DNA of 64,000 nucleotides from Nymphaea colorata (lineage: Eukaryota > Streptophyta > Magnoliopsida > Nymphaeales > Nymphaeaceae): NCBI RefSeq assembly GCF_008831285.2, contig NC_045147.1, positions 11,287,427 to 11,351,426 of the forward strand. Direction: 5' to 3'. A program made the position numbers and the translations under genes. Positions within the stretch are counted from its first letter, which is position 1, and every line of letters begins with the position of its first letter. Shown one piece after another: positions 1-13,011 of the stretch. The notes below the pieces were generated by a model, which was given only the letters and a program-made list of their open reading frames with translations, ran no database searches and had not been told where the DNA came from.

Positions 1-324
1 TTAAGCTGGATGTGTAGGTTTGTGTAATGCTTTCTCAGGGGAGGTTTGATTTTTACAGTAAATTTGTGGATTTTTTCATCAAGGACTGAAGTCTGAACAG
101 TTAACTTATTTGCTTCTGTCATTATTCATCAGATGTGAACTGGAGAACATCTCTTTGTCTGATATTTACAAAGTTTGGATTTCCAGTTTCCCTCGTTTAA
201 CAAGTGCCCTGTTTGGTGGTTGACTTAAGCTAGCAAGGAATGGCATGAGTAATGAGTCACGCTGTGAATTAGCCAGACATAGATAGGTTACTTTTTGCTC
301 TAAGATGAAGTTTAGGAGGTAGGA

Positions 325-370
325 GTAGCTGGGCACTAAACGACATCGTAGCTGGGCACTAAACGACATC
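325..370. repeat. 23-bp tandem duplication
   Basis: Two exact head-to-tail copies of a 23-bp unit (325-347, 348-370) in the SNU13 intron. Confidence 0.9.
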
Positions 371-611
371 AAAAAGAAGAATATTTAACTGATTTTCATT
401 TTTTCCCGTCTCTTTTCGCAAAATCCTGGCCATGTTTGCAATCTGTGACACCTTTAGAAGATGTTTTGTGTGATGGTTTAAACCATGTTTTTGTTCTTTT
501 TGGTGTAGCATGTTCCTGTGTCAGTATTTTTTTCTTTAAATAAGTTTCACTAGTTTGTGCACGTTCTGCAATACCCATGTCTCTTTGGCATCACCTAAAA
601 ATGTCAAACTC

Positions 612-633
612 TGTGTGTGTGTGTGTGTGTGTT
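612..633. repeat. (TG)n microsatellite
   Basis: About ten TG units, followed by a broken continuation to about 640. Confidence 0.9.
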
Positions 634-950
634 GTGTGCATGCACATTTGTTGGGGGGAAGGGAGATCCCTATTTCCATGTCTCGGAAGAGGCCAGCCAG
701 TTTCTAGTTTGTAATCCATCAGTTTTAGTGCTGAGGTCGCTGGATGCCACCTTCTATCTCGGTTGTAAAGTAACACTTCCTGCTCATTCTTGTGCCGTTT
801 CAGAAAAATTGTTTATATAATCCACATGCTGCTTTTTCCCATCTGTTAATTCATTTTACCGACTTAGATGAATCTGAATTGCAAAATATGTTTATCGTTG
901 GCACCCTTCATCTGCGGCATTTGACGTTCAACCCTTTTATCTTCTCCCAG

Positions 951-1193
951 AATGTTCCCTACGTTTTTGTTCCATCAAAGCAAGCCCTTGGACGAGCATG
1001 TGGAGTCACGCGGCCTGTGATTGCTTGTTCTGTCACGAGTAATGAAGGTAGCCAACTCAAACCACAAATTCGGCAGCTTAAGGTATGTCGGATTGCAACA
1101 TGTCAAGTTGTACTTCGTATGGTCAACTTCTATCTTTTATCCTCTAACCTGCTTTTGGGAACACAGGATGCTATTGAGAAGCTTATGATCTGA
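951..1193 (+). CDS. SNU13: SNU13 / NHP2-like protein 1 (15.5K), 3' exons only
   Basis: This is the C-terminal part of the L7Ae-family RNA-binding protein SNU13. It binds kink-turns in U4 snRNA and in box C/D snoRNAs, and so serves the spliceosome and rRNA methylation. Two exons are visible: 951-1082 (44 codons, starting [18 protein letters not shown]) and 1167-1193 (DAIEKLMI, then TGA). The intron 1083-1166 begins gtatgt and ends acacag. The match to plant SNU13 is nearly residue for residue, including the [10 protein letters not shown] strand and the final helix. The upstream exons lie outside the window; bases 1-950 end in a cttctcccag acceptor and are read as intron. The family is about 128 aa long, so roughly the last 40% is present. 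Identification is firm; only the missing 5' part is unseen. Confidence 0.95.
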   Translation, partial: NVPYVFVPSKQALGRACGVTRPVIACSVTSNEGSQLKPQIRQLKVCRIATCQVVLRMVNFYLLSSNLLLGTQDAIEKLMI

Positions 1194-1974
1194 ATCCACA
1201 AGTTCCTCCTGGCACGATTGCCTTGCGTGAATGATAGTTGATCTGATCGATGATATTGCTATTTGGGCAGTTGAGTAACCTTTTTTCTTGTCTTTTTCTT
1301 TGGTACCCACCTATGTGGTCACCGTGTTATCCAAATTCCTCTGTCTGGAATAGTGACGACTAATTATGAGTTTGGTGTTTGATCTACTCTGGGTACGTGT
1401 TGGACTAATGGTACTGAACCATTTAGACTCCTCTGCCTTAGCCCGGCAAAGGTGCACTTATATTGAGTATTATCGATGTTGATCTAGATTCAGTGTTTGG
1501 AAGTTAAATCTGACAGTTTGAAACATATTTAGATTGGCTGAATGATATAATTTTTGCTGATAAGGTTTGAGGCTGAATTTCATTTAGATTATGATTAAAT
1601 TCTGACCGAATTTTTACACACAAGAAGCAAGTTTATATTCGGCTATTTTCTTTTGAGTCAGATCATACTTCAATTATTGGGTAGAACGGTTTATTCATGA
1701 TCGGTGAAGTTTCATTTAATTTGCACACACAGTTGACTTAGACTCGAACACGACTGATATTTTGTCTTTTTGTTATTTTGGCTTTGCTGGAGTAACTTTC
1801 CATTTATATAATATGGCCATAATTTCTAAACTAGTTCTTTAGGTATAGGAGAGCTGAAAAAACCCTAAGATATGCATACAGGTACATGTGTGGGACTAAT
1901 CTTATTTTAAGATTGGTTTGCTTAATCTTTTTCATTTATTCATACTTTTTTGTTAATTTTTGTAAAAAATAACT
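1194..1974. other. SNU13 3' flank, no gene seen
   Basis: AT-rich 3' untranslated and intergenic DNA after the SNU13 stop. I see no coding match or repeat structure. Confidence 0.5.
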
Positions 1975-1977
1975 TTA

Positions 1978-2434
1978 CGCCCTGTTTGGTTGGAGGGAAA
2001 GGGAAGGAAAGGGATGGAGGGAAAGGGAGGGAAAGGAATGGAAAGGGAAGGGAAGGGAAGAAAAAGGGAAGGGAATGGAATGGAATGGAAAGAGGTGATT
2101 ATAAAAGCTTGTTTGGATAAAAGTGAATGGAATGGAAAGGAAACGATACAATTTATAATAATACCCTCAATAGTCAAAAGGTTGGAAGGAAAAACGTGGA
2201 GGGGTATTGTGGGCAGTCAACACTTTTGTACTTATTTCCTTTCCTTTTCCTTCCAATCCGTCCGATTTGGGAGGGATTGAATTTACACTGTACAATCCTT
2301 TCCTTTCCCTTCCCTCCCATCCAAGACTTTCTCTCTTTCCCTTCCTTTCCCTCCTTTCTAATTAGCCAACCAAACACAGGAGGGATTGCTCAATCCCTCC
2401 CTTTCCCTCCCTTTCCTTCCAACCAAACAAGCCC
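1978..2434. mobile_element. Tourist-like (PIF/Harbinger) MITE with purine-rich arms
   Basis: A 457-bp segment flanked by TTA at 1975-1977 and 2435-2437. The left end is CGCCCTGTTTGGTTGGAGGG and the right end, reverse complemented, is GGGCTTGTTTGGTTGGAAGG, so the termini are inverted repeats. A 3-bp TTA/TAA duplication and GGGCNTGTTTGG ends are hallmarks of Tourist-type MITEs. The left arm is a run of GGGAAAGG/GGAAT motifs and the right arm a run of CCTTTCC, so one strand can fold on itself. No transposase is encoded. The first one or two bases of the left end differ from the right. Confidence 0.75.
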
Positions 2435-2437
2435 TTA

Positions 2438-4455
2438 ATGTATGTGACCATTATATTCAGAACATTATGAATCTATAAAATATGTGATTTTATCATATGT
2501 AGATAAGATTGTATAATACTTGAAGCTCAACTGCAGGAAAAGCTTTTTGTTTCTAAAACTCGGTTGTACTGTCAAGGAAAATTTTATTTTTTCATGTCGA
2601 ATGCTATGTTTCTAATAACCTTTCCTTTTTATTGTTTCTGCTGAAGAAACTGTTAGGATGTATAGTCCGGTCCAATGCACTTCTCTAAAGAATGAAATGC
2701 AACTTTAGCATGTGAACTGCTTTTAAAAGGCGCAGTCCGATTTGAATGAACCAAGGTTTGATTCATCAAACCAAGTAAGATGAAAAACTTAAGCCGAGTG
2801 TTAAGCTTCTTTATATTCAAAGGCGTGAGCTGTGCAGATCGAGACAAATTGGAGGACCTATTCTGACCCAACGGAATTACCGGAGTTTGTCTAAACCATA
2901 CCCAACAATGCCCTATGTCTAAATTTCCTTAACATTCTTTCTTTTTCTGGAGCACCTGGTGAACGGGCGTTGAAAAGTGTGTTCTACTGAGGGCAACTTT
3001 TCTCTCTTTGGTGCTCATCAAGTCGTGTTTGATTTGATTAACGGAATTTTACTTTCTTTAAAGTTATTACTATTACATGAAAAGCAATCGACCGCATGAC
3101 TTGGTAGGACTTTCTTTATAGCTGTACACAAAAAAAAATGTATTATAAGGTCGAAAGGAGAAAAGTTCAACTCCCGTTACTCAATTTCAATACATTCACG
3201 GAGTACTATTCTGCAATCAAATACTATTCGATCAAAATGTTTGAGCTATTTATCATCATGTGGCAGTCTGATCATGCTTTCAGATTCCATACCTATAAAA
3301 GAAAAATGCCATCATGTTTCAAGGGCAAGCGAACACCTTTATTCTTTTGCTGTATATAATACAAACCAATGTTAGTGGCTGTCTATATATATATATATAT
3401 GCAATTTTTAATTTTGAGGAGGTGAGTACAAGGAATTAACCAAACGTGGCTCAAGTTTCTCACACTAGGCGGGTGTTTGAATGGTGGCGAATGTTTACGA
3501 TATGTGTCTCCATTCAAATGCCAATAATGGAGATTAGAAAAAATTAGCATACCTTGAAATGCAACGGAAAGAATGGAAAAGCATCGTTTTGTTTGATATG
3601 TTCCCTGCGGATAAGGAACATTTCCACCTTCTTGTCTTTTCCAGATATACGGTTGAAAAGAAAAAAAAATGATAATGCTTTTTCTTCTTGTTTTTTTTTC
3701 TCAACTTTCAAGAAAACATCAAAGGTTGAAATTATTCATTATCCATCTCGTATGTTAAGTGTCTAGCACCTTCTAATTTCTCATTTAATTGTTCAGATTC
3801 TAAGTGTTTTGAGATTTCAAATCCAAGGTTTTTTAGCAACGATCTTTTAGGTTTTGTTTTGAGGGTTCAGAAATTATGTATTTAATTTGTGGACCTAAAA
3901 AACCCACCAGTGCGATTCATAGTTTCGTAGGTAATGGGAATCCTAAATTCATGATTTTTAAATTCTCAATTTCCTAAAATAAGGCGGCTTCATGTTAGAT
4001 CAGACACTCTAATATTAGACCCAAGTAATCAAACGCCCCTTTCTCCTGTATTCACCGTGCGTGGATCGACTGGACAACAAAGTTAAATCCAGGTTCATCC
4101 CGTTGAGTTGGAAGCGATACATCCTGACAATGCTTTTATAGTAAGTCGTGCTGACGAGCAGGGAATCCCAGGTTTAGCTACTTCCACGCCTGGATAGTTG
4201 GTATATTTATTGTTGGAGATGGTAGTTAGTTCTTATTTATCATTGTATATGTAAGTCAACTGTTCCTGCAAAAATCACTTCTTAATCTATTGAAAAGATC
4301 CACACAAGTTAGGTGCAGGTTAATTGATCTTTTGTGACCTGTAATATTTTTTACATATTACATTGGAGATTTCTTGAAGAAGTAGAAGGCCCGTCTTTTT
4401 TCCTTCCATGCCAAAAGACAGCTTCAGAACTTAAGCTATTTTTACTGGTCTACTA
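2438..4455. other. intergenic DNA with a possible MITE at about 3470-4041
   Basis: No gene is recognised. A pair of inverted ends may mark a further element: ggcgggtgtttgaatgg near 3469-3485 and a segment whose complement reads GGGGCGTTTGATT near 4029-4041. No clear target duplication was found. A short (TA)n lies near 3384-3400. Confidence 0.4.
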
Positions 4456-5064
4456 CACCTTGTTTGGATGGAGGGAAATAAAAGGAAAGGGAAGGATTGA
4501 AAAATCAATCCTTTGTTTGGTTGCAAAGGAAGGAAAAGGAAAGGGAGGAAATTAAAATGATGCTCTAATGTAAATTCAATCCCTCCAAAATTGGAGAGAT
4601 TGGAAAACAAAGGAAAAGTTTATCCCTTTTTACCATGTATGCCCTTGACATTCATGGCTCTTTCTTTCCTTTTCTCCCGCTGGTCAAGACTCGACAGGTG
4701 CCAGGTCTGTCTCTCTTTCCCTTCCCGCCACTGCTTGAAACTTGATGGTAAATCTTCCTTATTCAGACCATACCGACCATCGCCGGAGTCACTATCGCTG
4801 CCGTTGGACACTGGGTTACCGCTGCTCATTGTGTTTCATGTATACTTTTAGAATTGAATGTTAAGGGTATTATTATAAAATAATATAAATTTTATCATTT
4901 TTTTTATATTCAAACAAGTTTTATAATTACTTCTTTCCTTTTTATTTAGCTTCCTTTCTCGTTTCATTTTCCTTTCTTTTTTTTTTTCCTTTCCATCCAT
5001 CAAACAAAACGTTTCTCGTTTCATTCCTTTCCATCCATCCAAACAATCCATCCAAACAAAACGT
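4456..5064. mobile_element. second purine-rich MITE-like element, related to 1978-2434
   Basis: The left end reads accttgtttggatggaggg and the right end is bounded by ccatccaaacaaaacg; both match the GTTTGGATGGA-type ends of the element at 1978. The interior again has GGAAAGGGAAGG runs on the left and CCTTTCCTTT/CATCC runs on the right. The right terminus is partly repeated (atccatccaaacaa occurs twice near 5033-5060), so the exact edge and target duplication are unclear. Confidence 0.5.
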
Positions 5065-5806
5065 TAATGCGACCAACTATTCTTGGACTATCCACGCCCA
5101 TCTAGGTTCCTAGATATTACGGTGAAACATATGCGTATAATCACAGATGCAGCAGTAAAGTATAATTTTGCGAGCTTTAGATCAAGTTATGTAAAGGACA
5201 ACGGGTAACTTTTTTTATCCGAGGTAGGTCAGCTGCCATTGACACGACTATCACGCAAAATGTGGCTATGAATGATTTTTTTTTGCAAAACGTTGGTTTG
5301 AAGCAGAAACACGTGACAGGATTCAGGCCGGACGGCGTGAAAGATTGAGCGTGCTGTCCGGAGTATTTCACCAGTATCTGTAATCCTTTTTCTCCGGTTT
5401 AACCCCTTTCAACTTTCCTAAGCAAGCCTAGATTCTTTTTCCGTCTACATGGGTGGTGGATTTTTCGAACCTGCCTTCGAGGAAAAAGCTGTACAGTTCA
5501 CGAGACAGCACATGATCGATCGCCGAACCTTCGCCGCATCAGACATCTTGTGAATCGCCGGCCGAAGCCCTTCTCCAGAAGAGAGCCAAAGGGAGAGCAG
5601 CGAGTTGTTGTCGTCGCCCTTTCCCATCTGCGCGACGAAGCAGGAAGAGGAGGGGAAAGGTTGGTGGTAGGGGTGAGGTCCGTGTGGTCACAGGAGGAGG
5701 CGGCGGAAGAGGAAGAAGAGGCTGCCTGTCCTGTCATCGGATAGGGAAATGGGTCAGCCTCCTTGGTGATGGCATTGCCCTGCGCCGATCGAGTTGCTGT
5801 TGACCG
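5065..5806. promoter_or_regulatory. cornichon upstream region and 5' leader
   Basis: From about 5440 onward the DNA becomes GC-richer and purine-rich up to the cornichon start codon, as expected for a 5' leader. No TATA box was firmly assigned. ORFs in both strands here are compositional. Confidence 0.4.
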
Positions 5807-8753
5807 ATGGCGAGCGAAATATTTGTCTGGCTTCTCTCTTTCTTCACCCTCATTGCTGTCCTGGCGATGGTCATCTATCAGGTTTTCTCCCTCTCTCTCG
5901 TCATTTATTTACCCATTTGCTGCTACTATTTGGTGAGCTGATATTGAGATCTTAAAAGAGGGAAGGGATTCTTCCATCTCTTTACCACAAAATTGGATTT
6001 TTGAGAGGAACATATTGCTGAAACGGTGCGGAACAACCATTCTTAAACCAACCAACAAGGTAACTTTATGGACACCTGGAATAGTATCTAGGAAGAACTT
6101 TTCCAGGGCAAGACTGGAATCAGAAGATGAAGTCCTAACTGGATGCAGTATATGTCGGCGACGATTGTATTCCTACACTTTATTGAAGAAAAAATTTCTA
6201 GCATCTCACGGGCTCAAAGATTTTGTGACCCCACCAACGTAATTACGATTCATTCTTAGTAAAACAGAAATGATTACGGTCCAAGGAAAATTATGTTTCG
6301 CAGGCGCCAAAAAGAGGGTAGAGCCTGAACCACTCGAAGGTCCTGAAGAGCTGATTGATAATAGCCACATTGAACGATAACAAAAATGATCAAGATAGTC
6401 AAGATATGAAAGATATGTCCTTTGGTAAAATACTAATTTTCGGTAAAACTACAAGTTCCAGGTAAACTTTCCCCGAAAAGATGCTTTAGAAGCATAACTT
6501 ATCCTCTTTCCAAACTTTGTTTGTGCAGTCCCAATCTCCATTCCTTTCAGCAGACATGGCATGGATGCATCTCTGCATTCCGACGTTGTTAACAATGAAT
6601 ACTTAGCTATTTAAGATACTCGTAGCAAAGACTTTTCTCAAATGGAAGCACCAATTTCTTACATTGACTAAGCATCTTATGCCTTATATTAACAGGAAAA
6701 CATAAATATTCTCTTGTATGGTGCTAAGACTCATAATATGACACTCCGTGATTCAGAGCACCAATGCTACTAGTCGCAAGGATTCTCATTATGCAAAACT
6801 GCTTATAATATTCTTGAACACTTCTATAGATAGGCGTTGATGGTATTTCAATAGAAGAAATTCTTCAAAGCACCATGTCAGAGTCACCACAGTTACAAAT
6901 TTGGTGTGCGTGATAAACAGATCCTTTCAGTAACACGCAATGTAATGTTAGCTTAAATGAAGCTGTATACACATCCTGTAGCTAAACCATTTTTTCAGAA
7001 GTACATCAGTGACTATCACGTTTTTCTCACTGTAATAACTGCTTCAAACTGCATTTTAGTCCATTTTTAGTTGTTGTGATGCACTATAGCTTGAAAAATC
7101 CAAACTTCTGTTTCAACAAGAATAAGATGTCTGCATGGGAATGTCAAGGGCATAGAGGTGAAGGGTGTAGCACTGTCCTTGTTAATTAATCCCCTGTTAT
7201 GAAGTATTAGGTTTTGTTTCATTTATTATGCATATAGAATCATAGATCTCTTAAGGCAAATACCACTGACAATTGCTATAAGAATTGCAGAGCTATAACT
7301 TGGCTGGTTGGTTATTGATGTCTTAATGCACCAGAAACTTGCTATATTATTGCACTGGATAGGTAATTAAACTTCTACGACGTTGGTAGACTTTTGATAT
7401 GGAGAGTATATGAGGGTGAACAAAAAGATGATTTCAGCGAAAAGAATTTGTTGAGATTATGGACAAACGTAATGCTGATGTGAGAGCTTGCATCAACAAC
7501 CACAAGTAGGCTATTGACATCGATTAGCTTTACATTCCAGCATTTCTGCGGTCTGTGGCTGTTGGTTCAATTAATTTACATGCATATTGGGCTATTGATT
7601 GGCTTCCATGAACTATGAAATTAATCAATGGATACCTCAAAAAGTCTTGAGCTGGAATTATTTAACGTATGGTAATAGATGTTTGTGTTGACTGACTGCT
7701 AAATGAACCTGCCAACGCAGTACTCCTGGGCATCTTGAAGTGGAATAATGCCAATTACGTACATCTTTGTGCATGTTGGAGGAGTCATAGTGTGGAGAGT
7801 GTAGTCTTCTTGCTGATACATCTCTTTTAACGTGTTCTGAAGTTTTAGTAACTACTGGAAATGATTTTCAGTTTTGGGGGTTCCAAATTTGGTCAAACAG
7901 TGTATCTTTGCATATGACAGTCAAAAGTGCTTCTGACCTTAGAATGACCAGCTTTCTACCTGAGAGCAAGGCATGCCTATCTTATGAGAAACTCAGTTGC
8001 TTTGCAGATTTAGTTAAGAACTTAAGAGAGAAATTCTGCAATGTGCTGAGAAGACTGAGGAGCATGTGCTCGAGCTTGTCATGGACTTTATATACTATAT
8101 TCGGTAATTTCTGGTCAAGAATGAGATTTAGTCTGTGGTTGCAATTTATATTTAATGAGTTACCCTGTTGACGGTTCAACAAAAGGACAGGCAAAGGAGC
8201 TACTCTGCATTGAAACAGTATATCTTGCGTTTCTTGGGGACAATGAGACAAATGTTAGCTTGTGGTTACTTGATCGAAAATGCATGCACTTTCATCCAAC
8301 TTTCCAACTTCTTTTTGAGGACTGGCTTTGCATAAGTCAGATATTGACTACAGTAACATATTCTTATATTTCATATGTTAGGGACCTTTATCGTACTGGC
8401 ATTCAGTGTTAAACAAGCTGCATAACTTTAATGTATTAACTTTCACAACTTCGTCATCACAGAGCTGTAGTTTTGCTCTAATGACATGTAGATGATATGA
8501 CATGCACAGCACAGACATGCATGAAAACAATGTGTGTGTGTGTGTGTGTGTATGTGCATGTGATGCATGAGTATACATGCAAGTTGCAACCTTTCTATCT
8601 ATGACTGATGCACCAGGTCATGGTTTATGTTTCCTTCAGTAAATTAAAGTGAAAATAAATCACAATAATAACAAATTGGGTTTTGAAAATTGTAGATATA
8701 TTTCTTTTCCTGATTTCTTTCGGAGAAAGGGATCATCTTCGATGCCTTCAACA

Positions 8754-8801
<48 letters not shown>

Positions 8802-11531
8802 TCACACACACACACACATATGAGAAATAAAAGAATATTTTGCTTTGCCACCTTGTGCCTAGTTAGTTGGCTCTTTCATGGCCCTCTTTCACGTTTCCTG
8901 TCACCTAGGTACTTTCTGTATTGGCGTCATGCTGCAAGGTTTATTTCCTTTAAGAAAGGTGTTAAAACTTCCACATTTCTGTGCTAATTTATGATTATGT
9001 GGATGTGCATATAAGTTGTATTATTGTCTCCCTCTTTTTTGCAGCTTATGTGTTTGGCAGATCTGGAATATGATTACATTAACCCTTATGATTCATCATC
9101 GCGGATAAACAGCGTCGTCCTTCCAGAGTTTGTGGTTCAAGGACTGTTGGGCCTATTCTTCCTTTTCACAGGGCATTGGGTTATGTTCCTTCTTTGCATG
9201 CCGTATCTGTACTATAATGTAAAATTGTAAGTCTTCTCTTAGATCTCATTCTTAACAACTTTCTGAGAATTTCTTTTTCAACATATTTTCTTGCTGTATT
9301 CTGGGGAACATTTTTATTAGAAGCTTTTTAAATAATTTTTTTTCTGATGTCATGTAAATTTTCACAAATTAATAGCAATCATCTGATGTTGAAGTTGAAT
9401 GATAATGTAATAAAGAATGCTAAACCACTGTTGTTTTCTGATATGGTCATCTATTTCAAAATGCCATAAACATTTGACTCATGCATAAACAAGTGAGATT
9501 TTTGACATTTATGTGCAAGCATGTCTGTTTCTAGTTGTTGCTATTTTTGTAGATATTTGTGTCGGTTCATTGGATGATAAGTTTGGTTCATAGTTTCGAC
9601 TTATACTTGCGATGAAGTATGGTAATGGCTATATCCATTTGTACATCCTGATGCTTATTACGTTCTTCAAGAACAGGTGTACAATTAGGATTTTTTTCAC
9701 TTAACAACCTTGCTTGAAATAATATGGTTGTTAACAAATAGCGTAAATGATAATCATAAATATCATCAATGTTTAAAAAATCATGTTTGTATTGCCAAAA
9801 TGATTAGAAACATTTTTAACAAGAAAATCTAGTTATATTTTCAAATATCACCAAAAACATTTCTTACAATCATATCTTTAGAAACGTCTTTTTTTTTAAA
9901 GAAATACGTTAAAAGTGTTAAAAACAGGTCAGCGAAAAAAAGGAGAAAATGTATTTTTGAAAAAAAGCCAAAAATGAAAAAAACGTGAAAAAAATAAAAA
10001 ATTCAACTTTTTTTTGTTTAATTTTTTTTTTCATGTTTTCTTGTGTTTTTTTACAGCTTTTTTATTACCAGATTTTTATTTTTGCATGTTTCACGTTTTA
10101 TTTTTAGGATTTTGGCTACCTTGCCTTTCTTGCCAAAAGATTAACTGTTTTAAAATTTGCCGAATTTTTCCCAAATTTTTTCCAAAGAAACAAATCTGAC
10201 GTTTTATACCCAAGAAAAAACGTTGCCGTTTAAAACCCAAAAATGATATTTGTGGCTATGCTTACGATAATGTCATGATGTTTTTTTTCTTGCAATGATA
10301 TCATTTTTGTTTTTTCCAATAGAATACTTTTAATGTACTTTTAGCATATGTTGCAAACTTGCAATTTTTTTGTTTATCTTAAAGTTTTAAAATCTTTCTT
10401 GAATCTTTATCAAAATGTTTATAAGAAAATTAATAGAAAACTTTTAATTCCATTTTTTCTGTTCTTTTTTGTATATTTTTTATTCTTTATGAACTCTCAA
10501 GAAAGACAGTTGTCAGGTAAAAATCCAAGAAAGTGCATGTTATATTGCATAACGTAACAGCAGGCAAGTGTATAGTCCATCTGGACTATGCAGACATTTG
10601 AGATGACCTGTATCCTGGCTCTCTAACTTGAGATGCTATATTGAATTAGGTTTGCTTTTAATTTGACATATTTGTGCTATAAAATGTCCTGTTATCTAAA
10701 ATTGTTAAGTATCAAAATTGGTTGCAATATTCTTAGCTTAATCATATTTACCATAACTTCTTTTTTGGTGTATCATAGTTGAATTTGAGGACTAATGGTT
10801 TAGATCGTCTGCATCTTAAAGACTCTTTGACAGTGTGCTAGTGTATGACAAATCGTTTTGCATTTTTTGTTGGTGGCCTTGCATTTGCCCATAATCCACA
10901 TATATGCTGTATGGTAATTGGTACTTCATCATCGGTTGCTCAATAGAGGTGCAGAAACAGATGGGGTGATAGACGCTACAGACACCCTCGGAGAGAACAC
11001 TTGGCTGTCCGGTTTAGCTTGGCCTCCCAATGTTTTTGGTTTTTTAAGGAAGAACTGACATTTTCATAAAACATAGGCTAGATTCAACCGAGTGCAGGTC
11101 CTAGCTAGTTATGTTGGCTGCAAGGTTCCTTGCCGGACACGCATTTTTTGTGATGCCTTGAGAAGAAGCTAATATAAAATGAGCCAGTTTGATCACATGT
11201 ATTGCTCTTTTGATGATTGTACAAGCAAATATGAACTGCTTCCTCTCTCTCTCTCACAAATGCTATGTTATTGTCTGTTCAGGTATATGCAGAAGCAGCA
11301 TTTGGTAGATGTCACAGAGATATTTAATCTGTTGCATCGGGAAAAGATGCGAAGGCTCTTTAAACTTGCATATCTATGTATTCTTCTCTTCATGTGCATA
11401 TTCTGGTAAATCCACTGGACCACTTGTACTCATTCATCATTTTTTATAATTGGAAAACATTTACCTAATTCCTGACACAAAAATGCAGGATGATATGGAG
11501 TGTGTTGGAAGACGATAATGTTGCAGAATAA
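5807..11531 (+). CDS. cornichon family ER cargo receptor (Erv14-like)
   Basis: Cornichon/Erv14 proteins are small polytopic ER membrane proteins that load membrane cargo into COPII vesicles bound for the Golgi. Four exons join in frame to 140 aa: 5807-5881 ([13 protein letters not shown]), 9045-9226, 11283-11405 and 11489-11531. All junctions are GT..AG, and the exon lengths 75, 182, 123 and 43 sum to 141 codons. Three hydrophobic segments are visible: residues 5-24, the stretch in exon 2 after [10 protein letters not shown], and [15 protein letters not shown]. The family signatures [14 protein letters not shown] and the cytosolic loop [12 protein letters not shown] are intact. The ATG is chosen because plant homologues begin MAS..F.WLLSFF. 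Intron 1 is long (5882-9044). Complete, with no defect seen; which paralogue number it is cannot be decided. Confidence 0.95.
8531..8551. repeat. (TG)n microsatellite
   Basis: Uninterrupted TG units in cornichon intron 1. Confidence 0.85.
8756..8818. repeat. compound (CT)n(CA)n microsatellite
   Basis: A long CT run passes directly into CA repeats with one interruption (ctcaca). It lies in cornichon intron 1. Confidence 0.9.
9227..11282 (+). other. cornichon intron 2 (2.1 kb) with A-rich/T-rich fold-back tract
   Basis: Between about 9880 and 10500 the + strand changes from A-rich (gaaaaaaacgtgaaaaaa) to T-rich (catgttttcttgtgttttt). This gives imperfect inverted symmetry around 10008. No coding match was found. 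Confidence 0.5.
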
Positions 11532-13011
11532 GTTGTCTCATGGAGGTCTTTGCTCTTTTTGAAGTGATAAGCATCCGTTGAGTATGATTTAGCACGGAAT
11601 TGTAGCGTATTTTTATCTTTTTCTGGTTTGGAACACTTAACGTCTCTGAATATGTTTGATAAGATGACTCAGGCTAAAAAATGGTCTGCTTGTTATTTGC
11701 TACCGTACTTTATGGAGTCTAGCGTTTGGACGTGTTTATTTTGTGTCCGTGCGAATCATTCACAGTTCTGTTCAGATTCAACGTTGGTATTTTATCAATT
11801 TATGTGATTTGATTGACTTGTCAAATTTCTGAAGTAGTTTTCTGGAATTATTGTTCAAGATCTAAGAACAAGAAAACCCATCAGGGTGCAGGTGCCTCTT
11901 CTTTTAAATCCTTCAACCTTTCAACTTACCATGGTCATTCTGAGAATCTGGAACTCTGCTGGGGTTCCTGACATGAAATTTGGTTGACAATATGTGTCTG
12001 AAGTTGATCCGTCTACCAGCTCATCTGTCAAATATCAGCTGATTTTGCTGTAGTGCGCATTCAGCAACTCCTGTGATGGCCAACACCATCTCATCCAGGC
12101 GGTCAACTTGGTTAGATGGTTAAAGCTTAAGACCTTCAGATTGAAGAAGGTGGTGCTAAAAGTTCAACATTTCTAATGTAGGTGGGGCTGTAGATGCTGC
12201 TATTGAGTCTTATCCCATTGATTTTGTTTCCAGTTGAAGCCAAATTGTTACATCAAGTCCGCAGTCCATACGAGCAAGTCCTGAATCCAAAGCTGTGCAC
12301 AAAGAAAAGATGTAGATAAAATTTTGAAGACGAAATAAAATTGTGAAGAGATACGAACAACAAATAAAGTCAATAATTTCAATAACTAAGCTGCCAGTTG
12401 GTAGGTTGAGAAATTCAGGATTGAGACATTCTGGAGTGAATGTTACGGTTGCTTGTCTTGCATATATCCTTTCTTTCTCTCTGTTTCGTAACGAGCCTTC
12501 TGTCAAAAACTAATGCAGATAAAACTCACAGCGACTGCAAATTTTAAGATTATGAGGACTGTAGATTTTGCATCTCTGGGTTCCACTGATTATTGGAAAA
12601 CAAACTTCAACACAAATTCAGCTGCTTTACTGTCTATTGTAGAAATGTCACTGGATTGGATTCATATATTCATATTCTAATGCTAATGAAAAAAAATCCT
12701 TATACCATATCCCAACCCAACTTTTTGGATTCATCATCAATTCAATATAAAATCGAGTTTTAAATTCACAACAAAATGCGATCCAATTCTAATTTGGATG
12801 TTGAGGGACGACTTTTAAAAAATGCATAAATGTTCCATAGGGAAAACTTCAACAAGTCAAATTGGTGTTTGTTTGTCTGATCAGATATTTATGATACAAA
12901 TTTGGATGAATGTCAATCCTTAGATCTGAGATCGGTGATAATCAGATCCACTATAATCACAACCCAACCTTCCAGAGAAATGGTTAGAGGAAGAAGGAAA
13001 AATGACTGTCT
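11532..13011. other. intergenic DNA between cornichon and UTR3
   Basis: 3' untranslated region and spacer. A 98-codon minus-strand ORF at 12210-12506 has no recognisable family features and is not called. Confidence 0.5.

Larger units (their letters stand above)
1..950 (+). other. intron sequence of SNU13 (upstream of visible exons)
   Basis: No SNU13 coding segment is recognisable here, and the stretch ends in a pyrimidine-rich tract and AG acceptor at 941-950. It contains a 23-bp perfect tandem duplication (325-347 and 348-370) and a (TG)n tract near 612-633. Open frames in it match nothing I know. Confidence 0.6.
5882..9044 (+). other. cornichon intron 1 (3.2 kb)
   Basis: No conserved exon is seen inside. 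It carries a (TG)n tract near 8531-8551 and a compound (CT)n(CA)n tract at about 8756-8818. Short ORFs match no known protein. Confidence 0.8.

Noticed and set aside
12210-12506. 98-codon minus-strand ORF
   Set aside because: No homology recognised and intergenic base composition.
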